DNA from: an uncultured Vampirovibrio sp.
GTDB lineage: Bacteria; Cyanobacteriota; Vampirovibrionia; Gastranaerophilales; Gastranaerophilaceae
DNA: 64,000 nt
NCBI GenBank assembly: GCA_910577515.1
Contig: CAJTLW010000001.1
Span: 62,001 to 126,000 of the forward strand
Reading direction: 5' to 3'
Notes under the pieces: model-generated
Databases searched by the model: none
Seen by the model: the letters and a program-made list of their open reading frames with translations, nothing else
What the model was told of the DNA's origin: nothing
Position numbers and translations under genes: made by a program
Shown: one piece after another, positions 54,357-62,300 of the stretch
Position numbering within the stretch: the stretch's first letter is position 1
How the letters are laid out: each line of letters starts with the position of its first letter

Positions 54357-54445
54357 TCTGGATTGCCACGCTCCCGTTGGTCGCTCGCAATGACAGAATT
54401 AGAATCGATGTCATTGCGAAAAGTGTAACAACGAAGTAATCCAGA
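54357..54445. repeat. 89-bp interspersed inverted-repeat element
   Basis: Ends TCTGGATT/AATCCAGA and has an inner pair CGCAATGACA/TGTCATTGCG. The general pattern (CTGGATTGC ... GTCGCTCGCAATGAC) resembles an intergenic palindrome found in many unrelated bacteria. One copy here, between two minus-strand genes. Confidence 0.7.
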
Positions 54446-54451
54446 AAAATA

Positions 54452-54485
54452 TTAAAGCTTTGGATATAGTAAACCAAAGCTTTAA
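54452..54485 (-). terminator. Terminator of the twin-leader gene A
   Basis: Perfect 12-bp stem TTAAAGCTTTGG/CCAAAGCTTTAA with a 10-nt loop and a T5 run on the minus strand. Confidence 0.8.
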
Positions 54486-54516
54486 ATGTATAATATTTTG
54501 TAATATGTAAAAATCT

Positions 54517-55074
54517 CTAGTAATCTAAACCAAATAATCTGTTTTTAAACCAATCATCTTCGCCGGGTTGGTCTTTTGGAAAATAGCCATTGTTATCAAG
54601 ATAAATTGCAAGTTCGGCTGCTCTTTCAAAATCTTCGGTACTAGTTAGTTTCTTTTCCCAGCCAGACGTATATCCATAAATTTCATTAAAATCATCGATA
54701 TGCGATTGCATAAGTTCGTCAGCCTCCTGGATTCTTTTTTGAGTTGCTTCTGGGCGAAATTCTCTAAGGCTAACTAATTCTAATTCATATACATCGTTTT
54801 CAGGATTTCGTTTTGTAGTTTCTGTGGGTTTAAGATTTAAATATATTGAGTCCTGCAATGCTCTATAGTAAGCACGGTTATTTATAAGCCTTACACCTGC
54901 AAAACGCTTAACTAATTTTTCATAAGTTTTGTCAAACTTTCCAAAACTTACTGTATCCATCATTGGGGAGCGTTCTAGGGAATTATTTGAAGATATATTT
55001 TCATTTGATTTACGGGGTTTACAACATTTGTTCAAGCTGTTTAAAGCAAAATTTTGAACTTCTGAAATTCTCAT
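54517..55074 (-). CDS. Twin-leader protein A
   Basis: A 185-aa protein. Residues 1-48 are identical to those of the neighbour at 55163-55726 and end in MDTVSFGKFD (F44-G45-K46), the recurrent motif. The body (49-185) is clearly homologous but diverged, with shared landmarks NL(K/E)PTE, FRP, FNE(I/M)(Y/H)GY, GWEK and a TED(F/L)E(R/K)AA block. No catalytic motif, signal peptide or membrane helix. AGGAT precedes the ATG. Function unknown. Confidence 0.65.
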   Translation of the reverse strand: MRISEVQNFALNSLNKCCKPRKSNENISSNNSLERSPMMDTVSFGKFDKTYEKLVKRFAGVRLINNRAYYRALQDSIYLNLKPTETTKRNPENDVYELELVSLREFRPEATQKRIQEADELMQSHIDDFNEIYGYTSGWEKKLTSTEDFERAAELAIYLDNNGYFPKDQPGEDDWFKNRLFGLDY

Positions 55075-55730
55075 CTTATATTATCCTAACTTTTTACTCT
55101 TTTCTGTGTCATGTATAAAACATGTAAATTTTATTTTTTGCTAGTAAATTTTAAAAATTATCCTATTGGGCTAGGTGGTCATAACACCATTTTGACATAT
55201 CGTTCATCGGGTCTAGAGAATCGTCTCTTTGGATATATCCATGGCATTCAAGATATTCAGCAAGCGCTGCAGCCTTTTCAAGGTCCTCTGTAGTAGATAA
55301 ATGTTTTTCCCAACCAGCTTTATAACCATGCATTTCATTAAAGTTTCTAATATGCATTCTCATAGTGCCATCATAGTCATCAACTCTTTGTTGAGAAAAA
55401 TCAGGGCGGAATGTTTTACAACTTATTAGTTCAAGTTTATACTCACCATTTTTAGGATTAATAATAGTTTCCTCTGTGGGTTCAAGGTTAACGTACGTAG
55501 CATTTCTAAGTGCATCGTACGCAGGAATATTATCAAAAAGTTGATTAAATACATATTTTCTTACAAGAGGGTAATATTTTTGATCAAACTTTCCAAAACT
55601 TACTGTATCCATCATTGGGGAGCGTTCTAGGGAATTATTTGAAGATATATTTTCATTTGATTTACGGGGTTTACAACATTTGTTCAAGCTGTTTAAAGCA
55701 AAATTTTGAACTTCTGAAATTCTCATCTTA
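54932..55730. repeat. 147-bp identical 5' blocks of the twin-leader genes
   Basis: 54932-55078 and 55584-55730 appear identical for 147 bp, from just past the start codon region to codon 48. Outside this block the two genes differ at a large share of positions. Confidence 0.85.
55163..55726 (-). CDS. Twin-leader protein B
   Basis: A 187-aa paralogue of the downstream gene. The first 48 residues are identical at both protein and DNA level, ending in the same VSFGKFD motif. The body diverges but keeps the same landmarks (VNLEPTEETI, FRPDFSQQR, FNEMHGYKAGWEK, TEDLEKAA). Upstream gene of the pair; gap of 88 bp. No known domain. It may have arisen by duplication with later homogenisation of the leader. 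Confidence 0.65.
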   Translation of the reverse strand: MRISEVQNFALNSLNKCCKPRKSNENISSNNSLERSPMMDTVSFGKFDQKYYPLVRKYVFNQLFDNIPAYDALRNATYVNLEPTEETIINPKNGEYKLELISCKTFRPDFSQQRVDDYDGTMRMHIRNFNEMHGYKAGWEKHLSTTEDLEKAAALAEYLECHGYIQRDDSLDPMNDMSKWCYDHLAQ

Positions 55731-55856
55731 ATATAAAACCTAACATTTTACTCTGCTATTCTATAAAGCCTCTGAATTTTAAAATTTGCGCAGAATATTA
55801 AGAAATGTAACACTTAATTTTCACACCGACACGGCATTTTTTAGTATAATACTTTT

Positions 55857-56717
55857 ATGAAAAATTTAGTATTTAATTCGGATGATTTCGGCATAAGCGA
55901 GGAAACAAACCTAGCCATTATGGAAGGCTTCAGCGAAGGCGCGGTGACATCCACCTGTATTCTTGCAAACGGTAAATTTTATAAACACGGAATAGACGAA
56001 GTTTTACCCGAAATTCCATCTATCGGGCGCGGGGTGCATTTAAATATAATTGAGGGCAAAAGCCTTACAAACCCTTCTTTAATAGTGAATTCTGACGGAG
56101 AATTTAACAGGGGATACGGTTATTTTCTTTATAATTCCTGCAATAAAAAGCTTTTAAGCCAGATTGAAGATGAGTTTCGCGCGCAGATAGAAAAAATTAT
56201 GGCTGATACCGGAATTGACCATATCAATTCACACGTTCATACACACGCTATACCCAATATTTTTAATTTAACCCTGAAGCTTGCTCTTGAATATAAAATT
56301 AAATTTATAAGAACGCAATATGAAAGACCGTATTTTGTTTTTAAGAAAATGCTGGATAAAAAATATCCTGTTAATCTTTTAAAACTAGGACTTTTAAACA
56401 CTTTTAGCACAATAAATAAAGGGGTTATTCGCAACCTTAATTCTAAAGGTGATAAAAAGATAAACATTAATGATTTTATAATCGGCGTAGGATATACCGG
56501 CTATATGGATGAAAACAGTATTTCTCGCGGATTATCTGCTTTAAAAAATATTAATAATGATACTGTAACTGAAATTATAATTCATCCAAGGTCTTTAGGA
56601 TATGGCGGATATACATCAAACTATAAAGAATTTTTGGCATCTCTAAATCCTGATATTAGGACTACAATTGTGGATTTAGGATTTAACCTTACAAATTACA
56701 GAGATTTACCATTATGA
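55857..56717 (+). CDS. ChbG/HpnK (YdjC) family deacetylase
   Basis: A 286-aa protein with the family's metal motifs: NSDDFGISEETNLAI (Asp-Asp) and DHINSHVHTHAIPNIF (His pair). Family members remove N-acetyl groups from chito-oligosaccharides or modified glycolipids and hopanoids. No signal peptide, so cytoplasmic. Its stop overlaps the ATG of the histidine kinase gene (ATGA), and the three genes look like one operon, which links the sensor to glycan or envelope metabolism by inference. Confidence 0.85.
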   Translation: MKNLVFNSDDFGISEETNLAIMEGFSEGAVTSTCILANGKFYKHGIDEVLPEIPSIGRGVHLNIIEGKSLTNPSLIVNSDGEFNRGYGYFLYNSCNKKLLSQIEDEFRAQIEKIMADTGIDHINSHVHTHAIPNIFNLTLKLALEYKIKFIRTQYERPYFVFKKMLDKKYPVNLLKLGLLNTFSTINKGVIRNLNSKGDKKININDFIIGVGYTGYMDENSISRGLSALKNINNDTVTEIIIHPRSLGYGGYTSNYKEFLASLNPDIRTTIVDLGFNLTNYRDLPL

Positions 56718-58333
56718 TGAATTTTGCAAAATATTCATTTCAAATTTTGGTTTTAATTCTTATTTTTCCTTTAATTTGCTTATTTTTTTATTCGAATAAA
56801 CAAATTAATCATATTGAACATGCTACGTCTAATAAAATTTTGGATGCAATTTCAAGAGAAATAAACTACAGCATAGAAAATAATCTAAAAATTGATACTG
56901 TAGATACTATAGAAAAACTCTATGTTGTCAATAATAAAGAATTTTCAAAAGAAGAAATTAAAAAAATTTTTAAAGACTGTGATGTTGAATTTTTAAATAA
57001 ATTTCCAAACAAAATTACTTATTACTATGAGGTTAAAAAAGAAAATTCTCCAAAAATATACAGCATTGTTATTGCTCCATATCCAGGAAAAGATTTTAAC
57101 GGAGTGAAGGTTGCAAGGCAAATAAACCCTAAAAATTTAAAGCTTCCGGGGCCTTATTTTGTTGAACTATATTCCGGCGATAAAATTAATGATAAAAACT
57201 TGATAGATTACATTGCCCCTGAAATACCCCCAAAGACGTTTTTCTGGTTTAATAAATATCTTGCCACAATTCCTTTAGGTATTCCAAATGATAAAAACAT
57301 TTCCTATAAAACCTTTGAAATGGATAAAAATTATACAAGGGATGCTGTTACCATTTTGGTTAAAACAAGATGGCACATTTCCCCTGCCAACCCTTACGAA
57401 AGAAGGGCTGGCTTAATAATAATTTTTATTGGTGCAATTTTGCTTATTGGGGTTGCAAGATATATAAATATTTGCTTTATAAATCCTTTTATAAAGCTTT
57501 CTGCAGCTTCTAAAAGGGTAAAAACCGGTGATTTAAACCTCAATCTAAAAACAAAAATTAAACAAAAAAATGTGCAGGAAACCTACAATAATTTTAATGA
57601 TATGGTACAGGGGCTAAAAGAGAAAGAAGAATTGAGGTCAAGTTTTATAAGAAACCTGACACATGACCTTAGAACTCCATTAATTGCGCAGGAGCGGGCG
57701 CTCTCTATGATATCGGATAAATTTATAGAGCTAAATCTTAAAGAAGAAAAAGAGCTTGCAAAATCACTTGAAAAAAACACAAGCCACCTTCTTAGAATGG
57801 TAAATTTAATTTTGGAGTCATATCAGTTTAATTTAAAAAAGGAAGATTTAAACTTTGAATCTGTCAATATTTCAAAAACCGTAAATGATTGTTTTATAAA
57901 GATAAAGCCTATTGCAGATGAAAAGAAAATAAAACTTATTAATGACATTAATCAATCAACTATATTTTATTCTGATGTTACATGTTTTGAAAGAATAATA
58001 ATAAACCTTTGTGCAAATGCTATTGAAAATCTTTCAACTGGGGGCTATGTAAGGATTTTTGATGAAGTTATTAATAATAAAATTAAATTAACAATAGAAG
58101 ACAATGGAAATGGAATTTCAAAAGAAGATTTGGAACACATTTTTGACAGATACTATAGTTCAAAATCTTATACCAAAAAATTAGGTTCAGGACTTGGACT
58201 TGATGTTGTAAAGAAGCTTGTTGACATTATTGATGCTAAAATAGAAATTAAAAGCAAAGTATCCGAATTTACAAAATTCACCATCACATTTGATAAGAGG
58301 GAAGATATAAATGACAAAGATTATTCTTGTTGA
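56714..58333 (+). CDS. Membrane sensor histidine kinase
   Basis: A 539-aa protein with transmembrane helices at 8-27 and 233-255 enclosing a ~205-residue periplasmic sensor domain, then a HAMP-like linker, HisKA with RNLTHDLRTPLIAQ (H317), and HATPase with N box NLCANAIENL, G1 EDNGNGIS, F box IFDRYYSS and G2 GSGLGLDVVKKL. It is coupled to the deacetylase gene before it (4-bp overlap) and to the regulator gene after it (23-bp overlap). The signal is unknown. HisKA kinases more often pair with OmpR-type regulators than NarL-type. Confidence 0.93.
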   Translation: MMNFAKYSFQILVLILIFPLICLFFYSNKQINHIEHATSNKILDAISREINYSIENNLKIDTVDTIEKLYVVNNKEFSKEEIKKIFKDCDVEFLNKFPNKITYYYEVKKENSPKIYSIVIAPYPGKDFNGVKVARQINPKNLKLPGPYFVELYSGDKINDKNLIDYIAPEIPPKTFFWFNKYLATIPLGIPNDKNISYKTFEMDKNYTRDAVTILVKTRWHISPANPYERRAGLIIIFIGAILLIGVARYINICFINPFIKLSAASKRVKTGDLNLNLKTKIKQKNVQETYNNFNDMVQGLKEKEELRSSFIRNLTHDLRTPLIAQERALSMISDKFIELNLKEEKELAKSLEKNTSHLLRMVNLILESYQFNLKKEDLNFESVNISKTVNDCFIKIKPIADEKKIKLINDINQSTIFYSDVTCFERIIINLCANAIENLSTGGYVRIFDEVINNKIKLTIEDNGNGISKEDLEHIFDRYYSSKSYTKKLGSGLGLDVVKKLVDIIDAKIEIKSKVSEFTKFTITFDKREDINDKDYSC

Positions 58334-58976
58334 AGACCATGAACTTACCAGAAAAGGAATTATTTATGGTTTAAAACCATACAAACAAATACAAATCTTA
58401 GGAGAATTTGAGGATGGCAAATGTGCCGTTGATTTTGTAAAATCTACACCCGATATCAATATGCCAGATGTTGTTTTAATGGATATTGCAATGCCTGTAT
58501 TAAATGGTATTGAAGCTGCAAAAAGAATTAAAGCAATAAAACCGGATATAAAAATCATAATGCTTACATCAATCGATGAAAAAGAAACTGTTTTCAGTGC
58601 ATTTAATTCAGGCGCTAATGCTTATGCTATGAAAAACATTACGATTGAAAAGCTGATTTCAATTATAGATATGGTAATGAACGGGGAGGTGTGGATTGCA
58701 CCAAATATTGCCGATTATATACTAGATGTGCTGACAAATTTAAACATCAACAAAAGCAATGAAGGAACTAAGCAATCTTCAGATTTCAATCTTACAAACA
58801 GGGAAAAAGAAATTTTGGGGCTTATAGCAAAAGGAATGAGCAATAAAGATATTGCAAATAAACTGATAATCTCACTTTATACAGTAAAAAACCATGTAAA
58901 AAGCATTATTCAAAAACTTGCAGTTGAAGACAGAACACAGGCTGCAATTTTAGCTTTAACAGAAAAACTGGTATAG
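58311..58976 (+). CDS. NarL/FixJ-family response regulator paired with the kinase
   Basis: A 221-aa protein. Receiver domain with D9 and phosphoacceptor D58 (VVLMDIAMPVLNG), and LuxR-type helix-turn-helix LTNREKEILGLIAKGMSNKD then LISLYTVKNHVKSIIQKL. Its start lies 23 bp inside the kinase gene, with GAGGGA upstream. Homologous to the orphan regulator at 42959-43660. Targets unknown. Confidence 0.92.
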   Translation: MTKIILVEDHELTRKGIIYGLKPYKQIQILGEFEDGKCAVDFVKSTPDINMPDVVLMDIAMPVLNGIEAAKRIKAIKPDIKIIMLTSIDEKETVFSAFNSGANAYAMKNITIEKLISIIDMVMNGEVWIAPNIADYILDVLTNLNINKSNEGTKQSSDFNLTNREKEILGLIAKGMSNKDIANKLIISLYTVKNHVKSIIQKLAVEDRTQAAILALTEKLV

Positions 58977-59011
58977 TATACATATAATAAATTTTAAATG
59001 GGGATAAAATT

Positions 59012-59084
59012 TGGGCCTGGTGGGACTCGAACCCACGACCAAAAGATTAAGAGTCTCCTGCGCTACCAACTGCGCTACAGGCCC
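59012..59084 (-). tRNA. tRNA-Lys(CTT)
   Basis: Minus strand: acceptor GGGCCTG/CAGGCCC, discriminator A, anticodon loop CTCTTAA (CTT), regular T arm. Thirteen bases of its D-arm/anticodon side are duplicated just outside the gene (59103-59115). Confidence 0.95.
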
Positions 59085-59102
59085 ATGGTATCAAATACAT
59101 TG

Positions 59103-59115
59103 TCCTGCGCTACCA
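59103..59115. repeat. 13-bp duplicate of a tRNA-Lys segment
   Basis: TCCTGCGCTACCA, identical to 59056-59068 inside tRNA-Lys(CTT), sits directly before the hairpin repeat at 59116. Confidence 0.7.
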
Positions 59116-59160
59116 CTCTCATAAAACCTGACATTTAGTCAGCTTTTATTCGGCAGAGTG
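59116..59160. repeat. 45-bp hairpin repeat, copy 2 (tRNA-associated)
   Basis: 40 of 45 positions match the copy at 7791-7835. Stem ATAAAACCTGAC/GTCAGCTTTTAT with the same C-C mismatch. The differences at stem positions 7/33 (G-C to T-A) and 13/27 (T-A to C-G) are compensatory. Confidence 0.75.
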
Positions 59161-59176
59161 CAACAGATCCAAAGTA

Positions 59177-59284
59177 TTTCGGCGGTAACGGGACTTTGCA
59201 ACTTGTTTGCAAATACCATACTTGGTAAATTGGTTCAAATCCCGTTTTATATTTCCAAAGTACAAATTTTCGGCGGTAACGGGA
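59177..59284. repeat. tRNA-Glu-derived duplicated segment with foldable spacer
   Basis: A 17-bp block TTTCGGCGGTAACGGGA (59177-59193) repeats the 3' end of tRNA-Glu (59268-59284). The region between folds: AACGGGA (59187-59193) with TCCCGTT (59240-59246), enclosing TTTGCAA/TTGCAAA and TACCA/TGGTA hairpins. It also carries GGTTCAAATCCCGT in inverted orientation relative to the tRNA. Confidence 0.6.
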
Positions 59285-59342
59285 TTTGAACCCGTGTCAA
59301 CAGAATGAGAATCTGCTATCCTAACCCCTAGACGATACCGCT
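59271..59342 (-). tRNA. tRNA-Glu(CTC) with an A1-C72 mismatch
   Basis: Minus strand: anticodon loop TTCTCAT (CTC), T arm ACGGG TTCAAAT CCCGT, acceptor AGCGGTA against TACCGCC with discriminator G. The first pair is A1-C72 instead of the usual G1-C72; all other acceptor pairs are intact. Confidence 0.85.
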
Positions 59343-59390
59343 AAGGATAGAATAATTTTAACACTAATATTTTCCACACGCAATTATTTT

Positions 59391-62300
59391 TTACATGTGT
59401 GGGAAATATACAGGCATTCTGTGTGATTTACCAAGCAAGAAATCGAATCCGCCGGATAAAACAACACCTGTTCTTCCGCCATTCCTTATAAGAGCTTGAA
59501 GATAGCCGTAGACATTATCACCTGTATTTTTTTGAATTCCAAGGCCATATTCAACATAAGGCTTAATGGATAATTCAGGAAGAGCAATATCAGCTGCTGT
59601 AAATTTAGTATCATCTAATATATTCCACCTCATATCTGCGCTTAAATAAGGCTGCCAGCCGCTTTCAGAATTTGCAAATAATCTGATACCCGGAGCTACC
59701 TGAATTGCATGCAGCGGATCAGATTCGATATCCAGGCCTCTTGCATTTGTATAATCAAAAGCATTTACAAGGCTGTAAGAAAGCAATAAATTTGGTTGAA
59801 GAACAAATTTACCACCTAAAAATTCCATATTATAGCCGCTTTTAGATGCAACACCTGTCATAAACATTGGAAATTTATCATTTCCAAACATAGTCGAAGC
59901 AATTACAGCGCTTGCACCGGCATTTGCAGTTAAAGCAGTAAAGAAATTATCTTTATATAAAGATGCTGTAGCACCAATGGTTCCGCCATTTTGATACAAA
60001 CTATTTCCATCAAAGCTTTGGTGCGAGCCATTATAAGCCAAGTAACCTGATAACTCTGCCCTTTTGCCGTTTTTAAGAAGAAAAGTTTTGCTATCAGTTC
60101 CAATAAACGTACCATACATAATATTGTCAACATCCGGACCATTTTTGAAATCAATACTTTCAAAAGAGGTATAAGGCCTAAACCAGCTTGTTGAAGTTTC
60201 ATCCTCGAACAAAATTTTATTGCCAGAATTATTTTCAGCAAGCGCATATTGATTTTGTTTGCCTGATGCATGACGCAAAATCTTTGGCTGCATCATTTTT
60301 GATATAGTGTTTTGAAAAGCATTATCATAAGCATTTAGCTGAGTTGCATACCCTATCTGGGAAGCAACAGGAGCAACCATTATGGCAGGATTGTAATTAT
60401 CATATACGGGCGGAGTAGGGTTTGTACCGTTATTTCCGCCAGTAGGGCCGCCTCTTTTAGTTATAGATAATGAGTTATTCTCGCTATCTAAGTCAACATC
60501 ATATTTAAATACGTCCCCAAGTGCAATTTTTGCACTATCATCAAGCGTAATGACATCCATAAGTTCTTCATTATCACTAAGTATTAAATCAACACTATCA
60601 CCTGTAAATGTACTTGTTAAGAGATTAATATTTTGAATATTAATTTTGGAATCGTTTTCAACAGAAACACTTGAAGCTTTAAAATTATCCATAACGCCTA
60701 ATTGTGCATCAGCATCTAATGAAACATCCAATGTGCCGCCAAGTTTAAAATTACCAAAATTGTGAGTCTGCACTACACCATTTGCAAGGTTTAAAGTTGA
60801 AGCATTATTAACATTGAAACTTTTGGCATTATTAAAGAATGTACCATCTTTACCAACTTTTAATGTACCGCCAAATATATCTACAGAACCAGTATAGCCT
60901 TCCATATTATCATTTAAAACAATCGTACCAGCCTTGCTGCCATTCTCTCCATTTGGAGCATCATTTGGAATTCTGTTTGAATAAGGCCAGGTTTCTTTAT
61001 TCCATGTTCCTTTTTTGTTTATTGTTAAAACTGCATCTTTGGTGGATGTAATTTTGTCGTTAAAAATTATTTCTTTGCCATCAGCAGAGTTTAGGTTTAA
61101 TGTTCCTCCGGCATTATGAATGGCATTTTTATCATTTCCGGCCATGTTGCCATCAAAAATAACACTGTTATTATTAGCAATTATATTTACTGTACCACCT
61201 TTTTCATTATAAATTGCTCCGCCAGAAACTGCTCCGCCAATTGCCTTATTATTTGTAAATGAGGTATCGACTGCGGTTAAAATTCCTCTATCAGCAACAT
61301 AAGCGGCTCCACCACCGAATTTAGCTTCGCCGGTTCCTGATGCAGAAGAAATTGAGGTATTAGAATCAACTACAGAACTATTGAGATTAACAAAGTTTAA
61401 AGTGCCTGTATAAATTGCACCACCCATAGCACCTGTATTTGCAACACTGCCTTTTGATTCAGCACTATTGTTTGTAATTTGGGAATTTTCCAAGTTAACA
61501 GTCACTATATTTGATGTGGTTTTTACATCTAAAGCAGCAATAGCTCCACCAATTGCAGTTCCCTCAGATGTAACACTATTGTTATCAAAATTAGCTGTTA
61601 TAAAATGTTTACCTTTACGATCTCCTGATGCTGAATTTGTGGCAATTGCTCCGCCTGCAGCCATAACATCAGAAGAAAGATAATTATTAACAACTTTGTT
61701 ACCGCTAAAAACCGTTTTATCAATATTTGAAATAGAATTAGAAAGATACAATGCTCCACCTGCAGCAGAAGAGCCTTCCCGAATTGCAACGGCACCATCA
61801 TTAAAAAGAATTTGATTATCTTTAAAGGTAGTATCCGATACGTTTAAAGTTGCATTAAATTTTAAATTAGGATTTGAAGCAAGATCCCCTATTACATTAT
61901 CACCTTTATATATCGCGCCGCCTCTTGCATGTGTAGCTGAAGTATTTGCAGCAGAGGGATTTATTATAGCTTTATTAGATAAGAATAATGAATTTGCGAT
62001 GCTTGCATCATTTAATACATAAATAGCTCCACCTGAAGCTTCGCTTCTAGCTCCCGTTACATAATTGTTTTCAAAAACTGTTTTATTGAATGTATGCGGT
62101 TTAAATTCAATGCCGGCTTCAGGCGTATAACCATTAGCCCAAATCGCACCGCCTTGAGATTTTGCACCCGATACATAATTGCCGCCAAAATACGAGCCAT
62201 CGATTTCAAGCCTGCCTGAATCGTTTGCTATGGCTCCACCTGCAGCAGCATAAGAGCTTGTTGATGAGGGGTTTGCATTAACATAGTTTTTTGTAAAATA

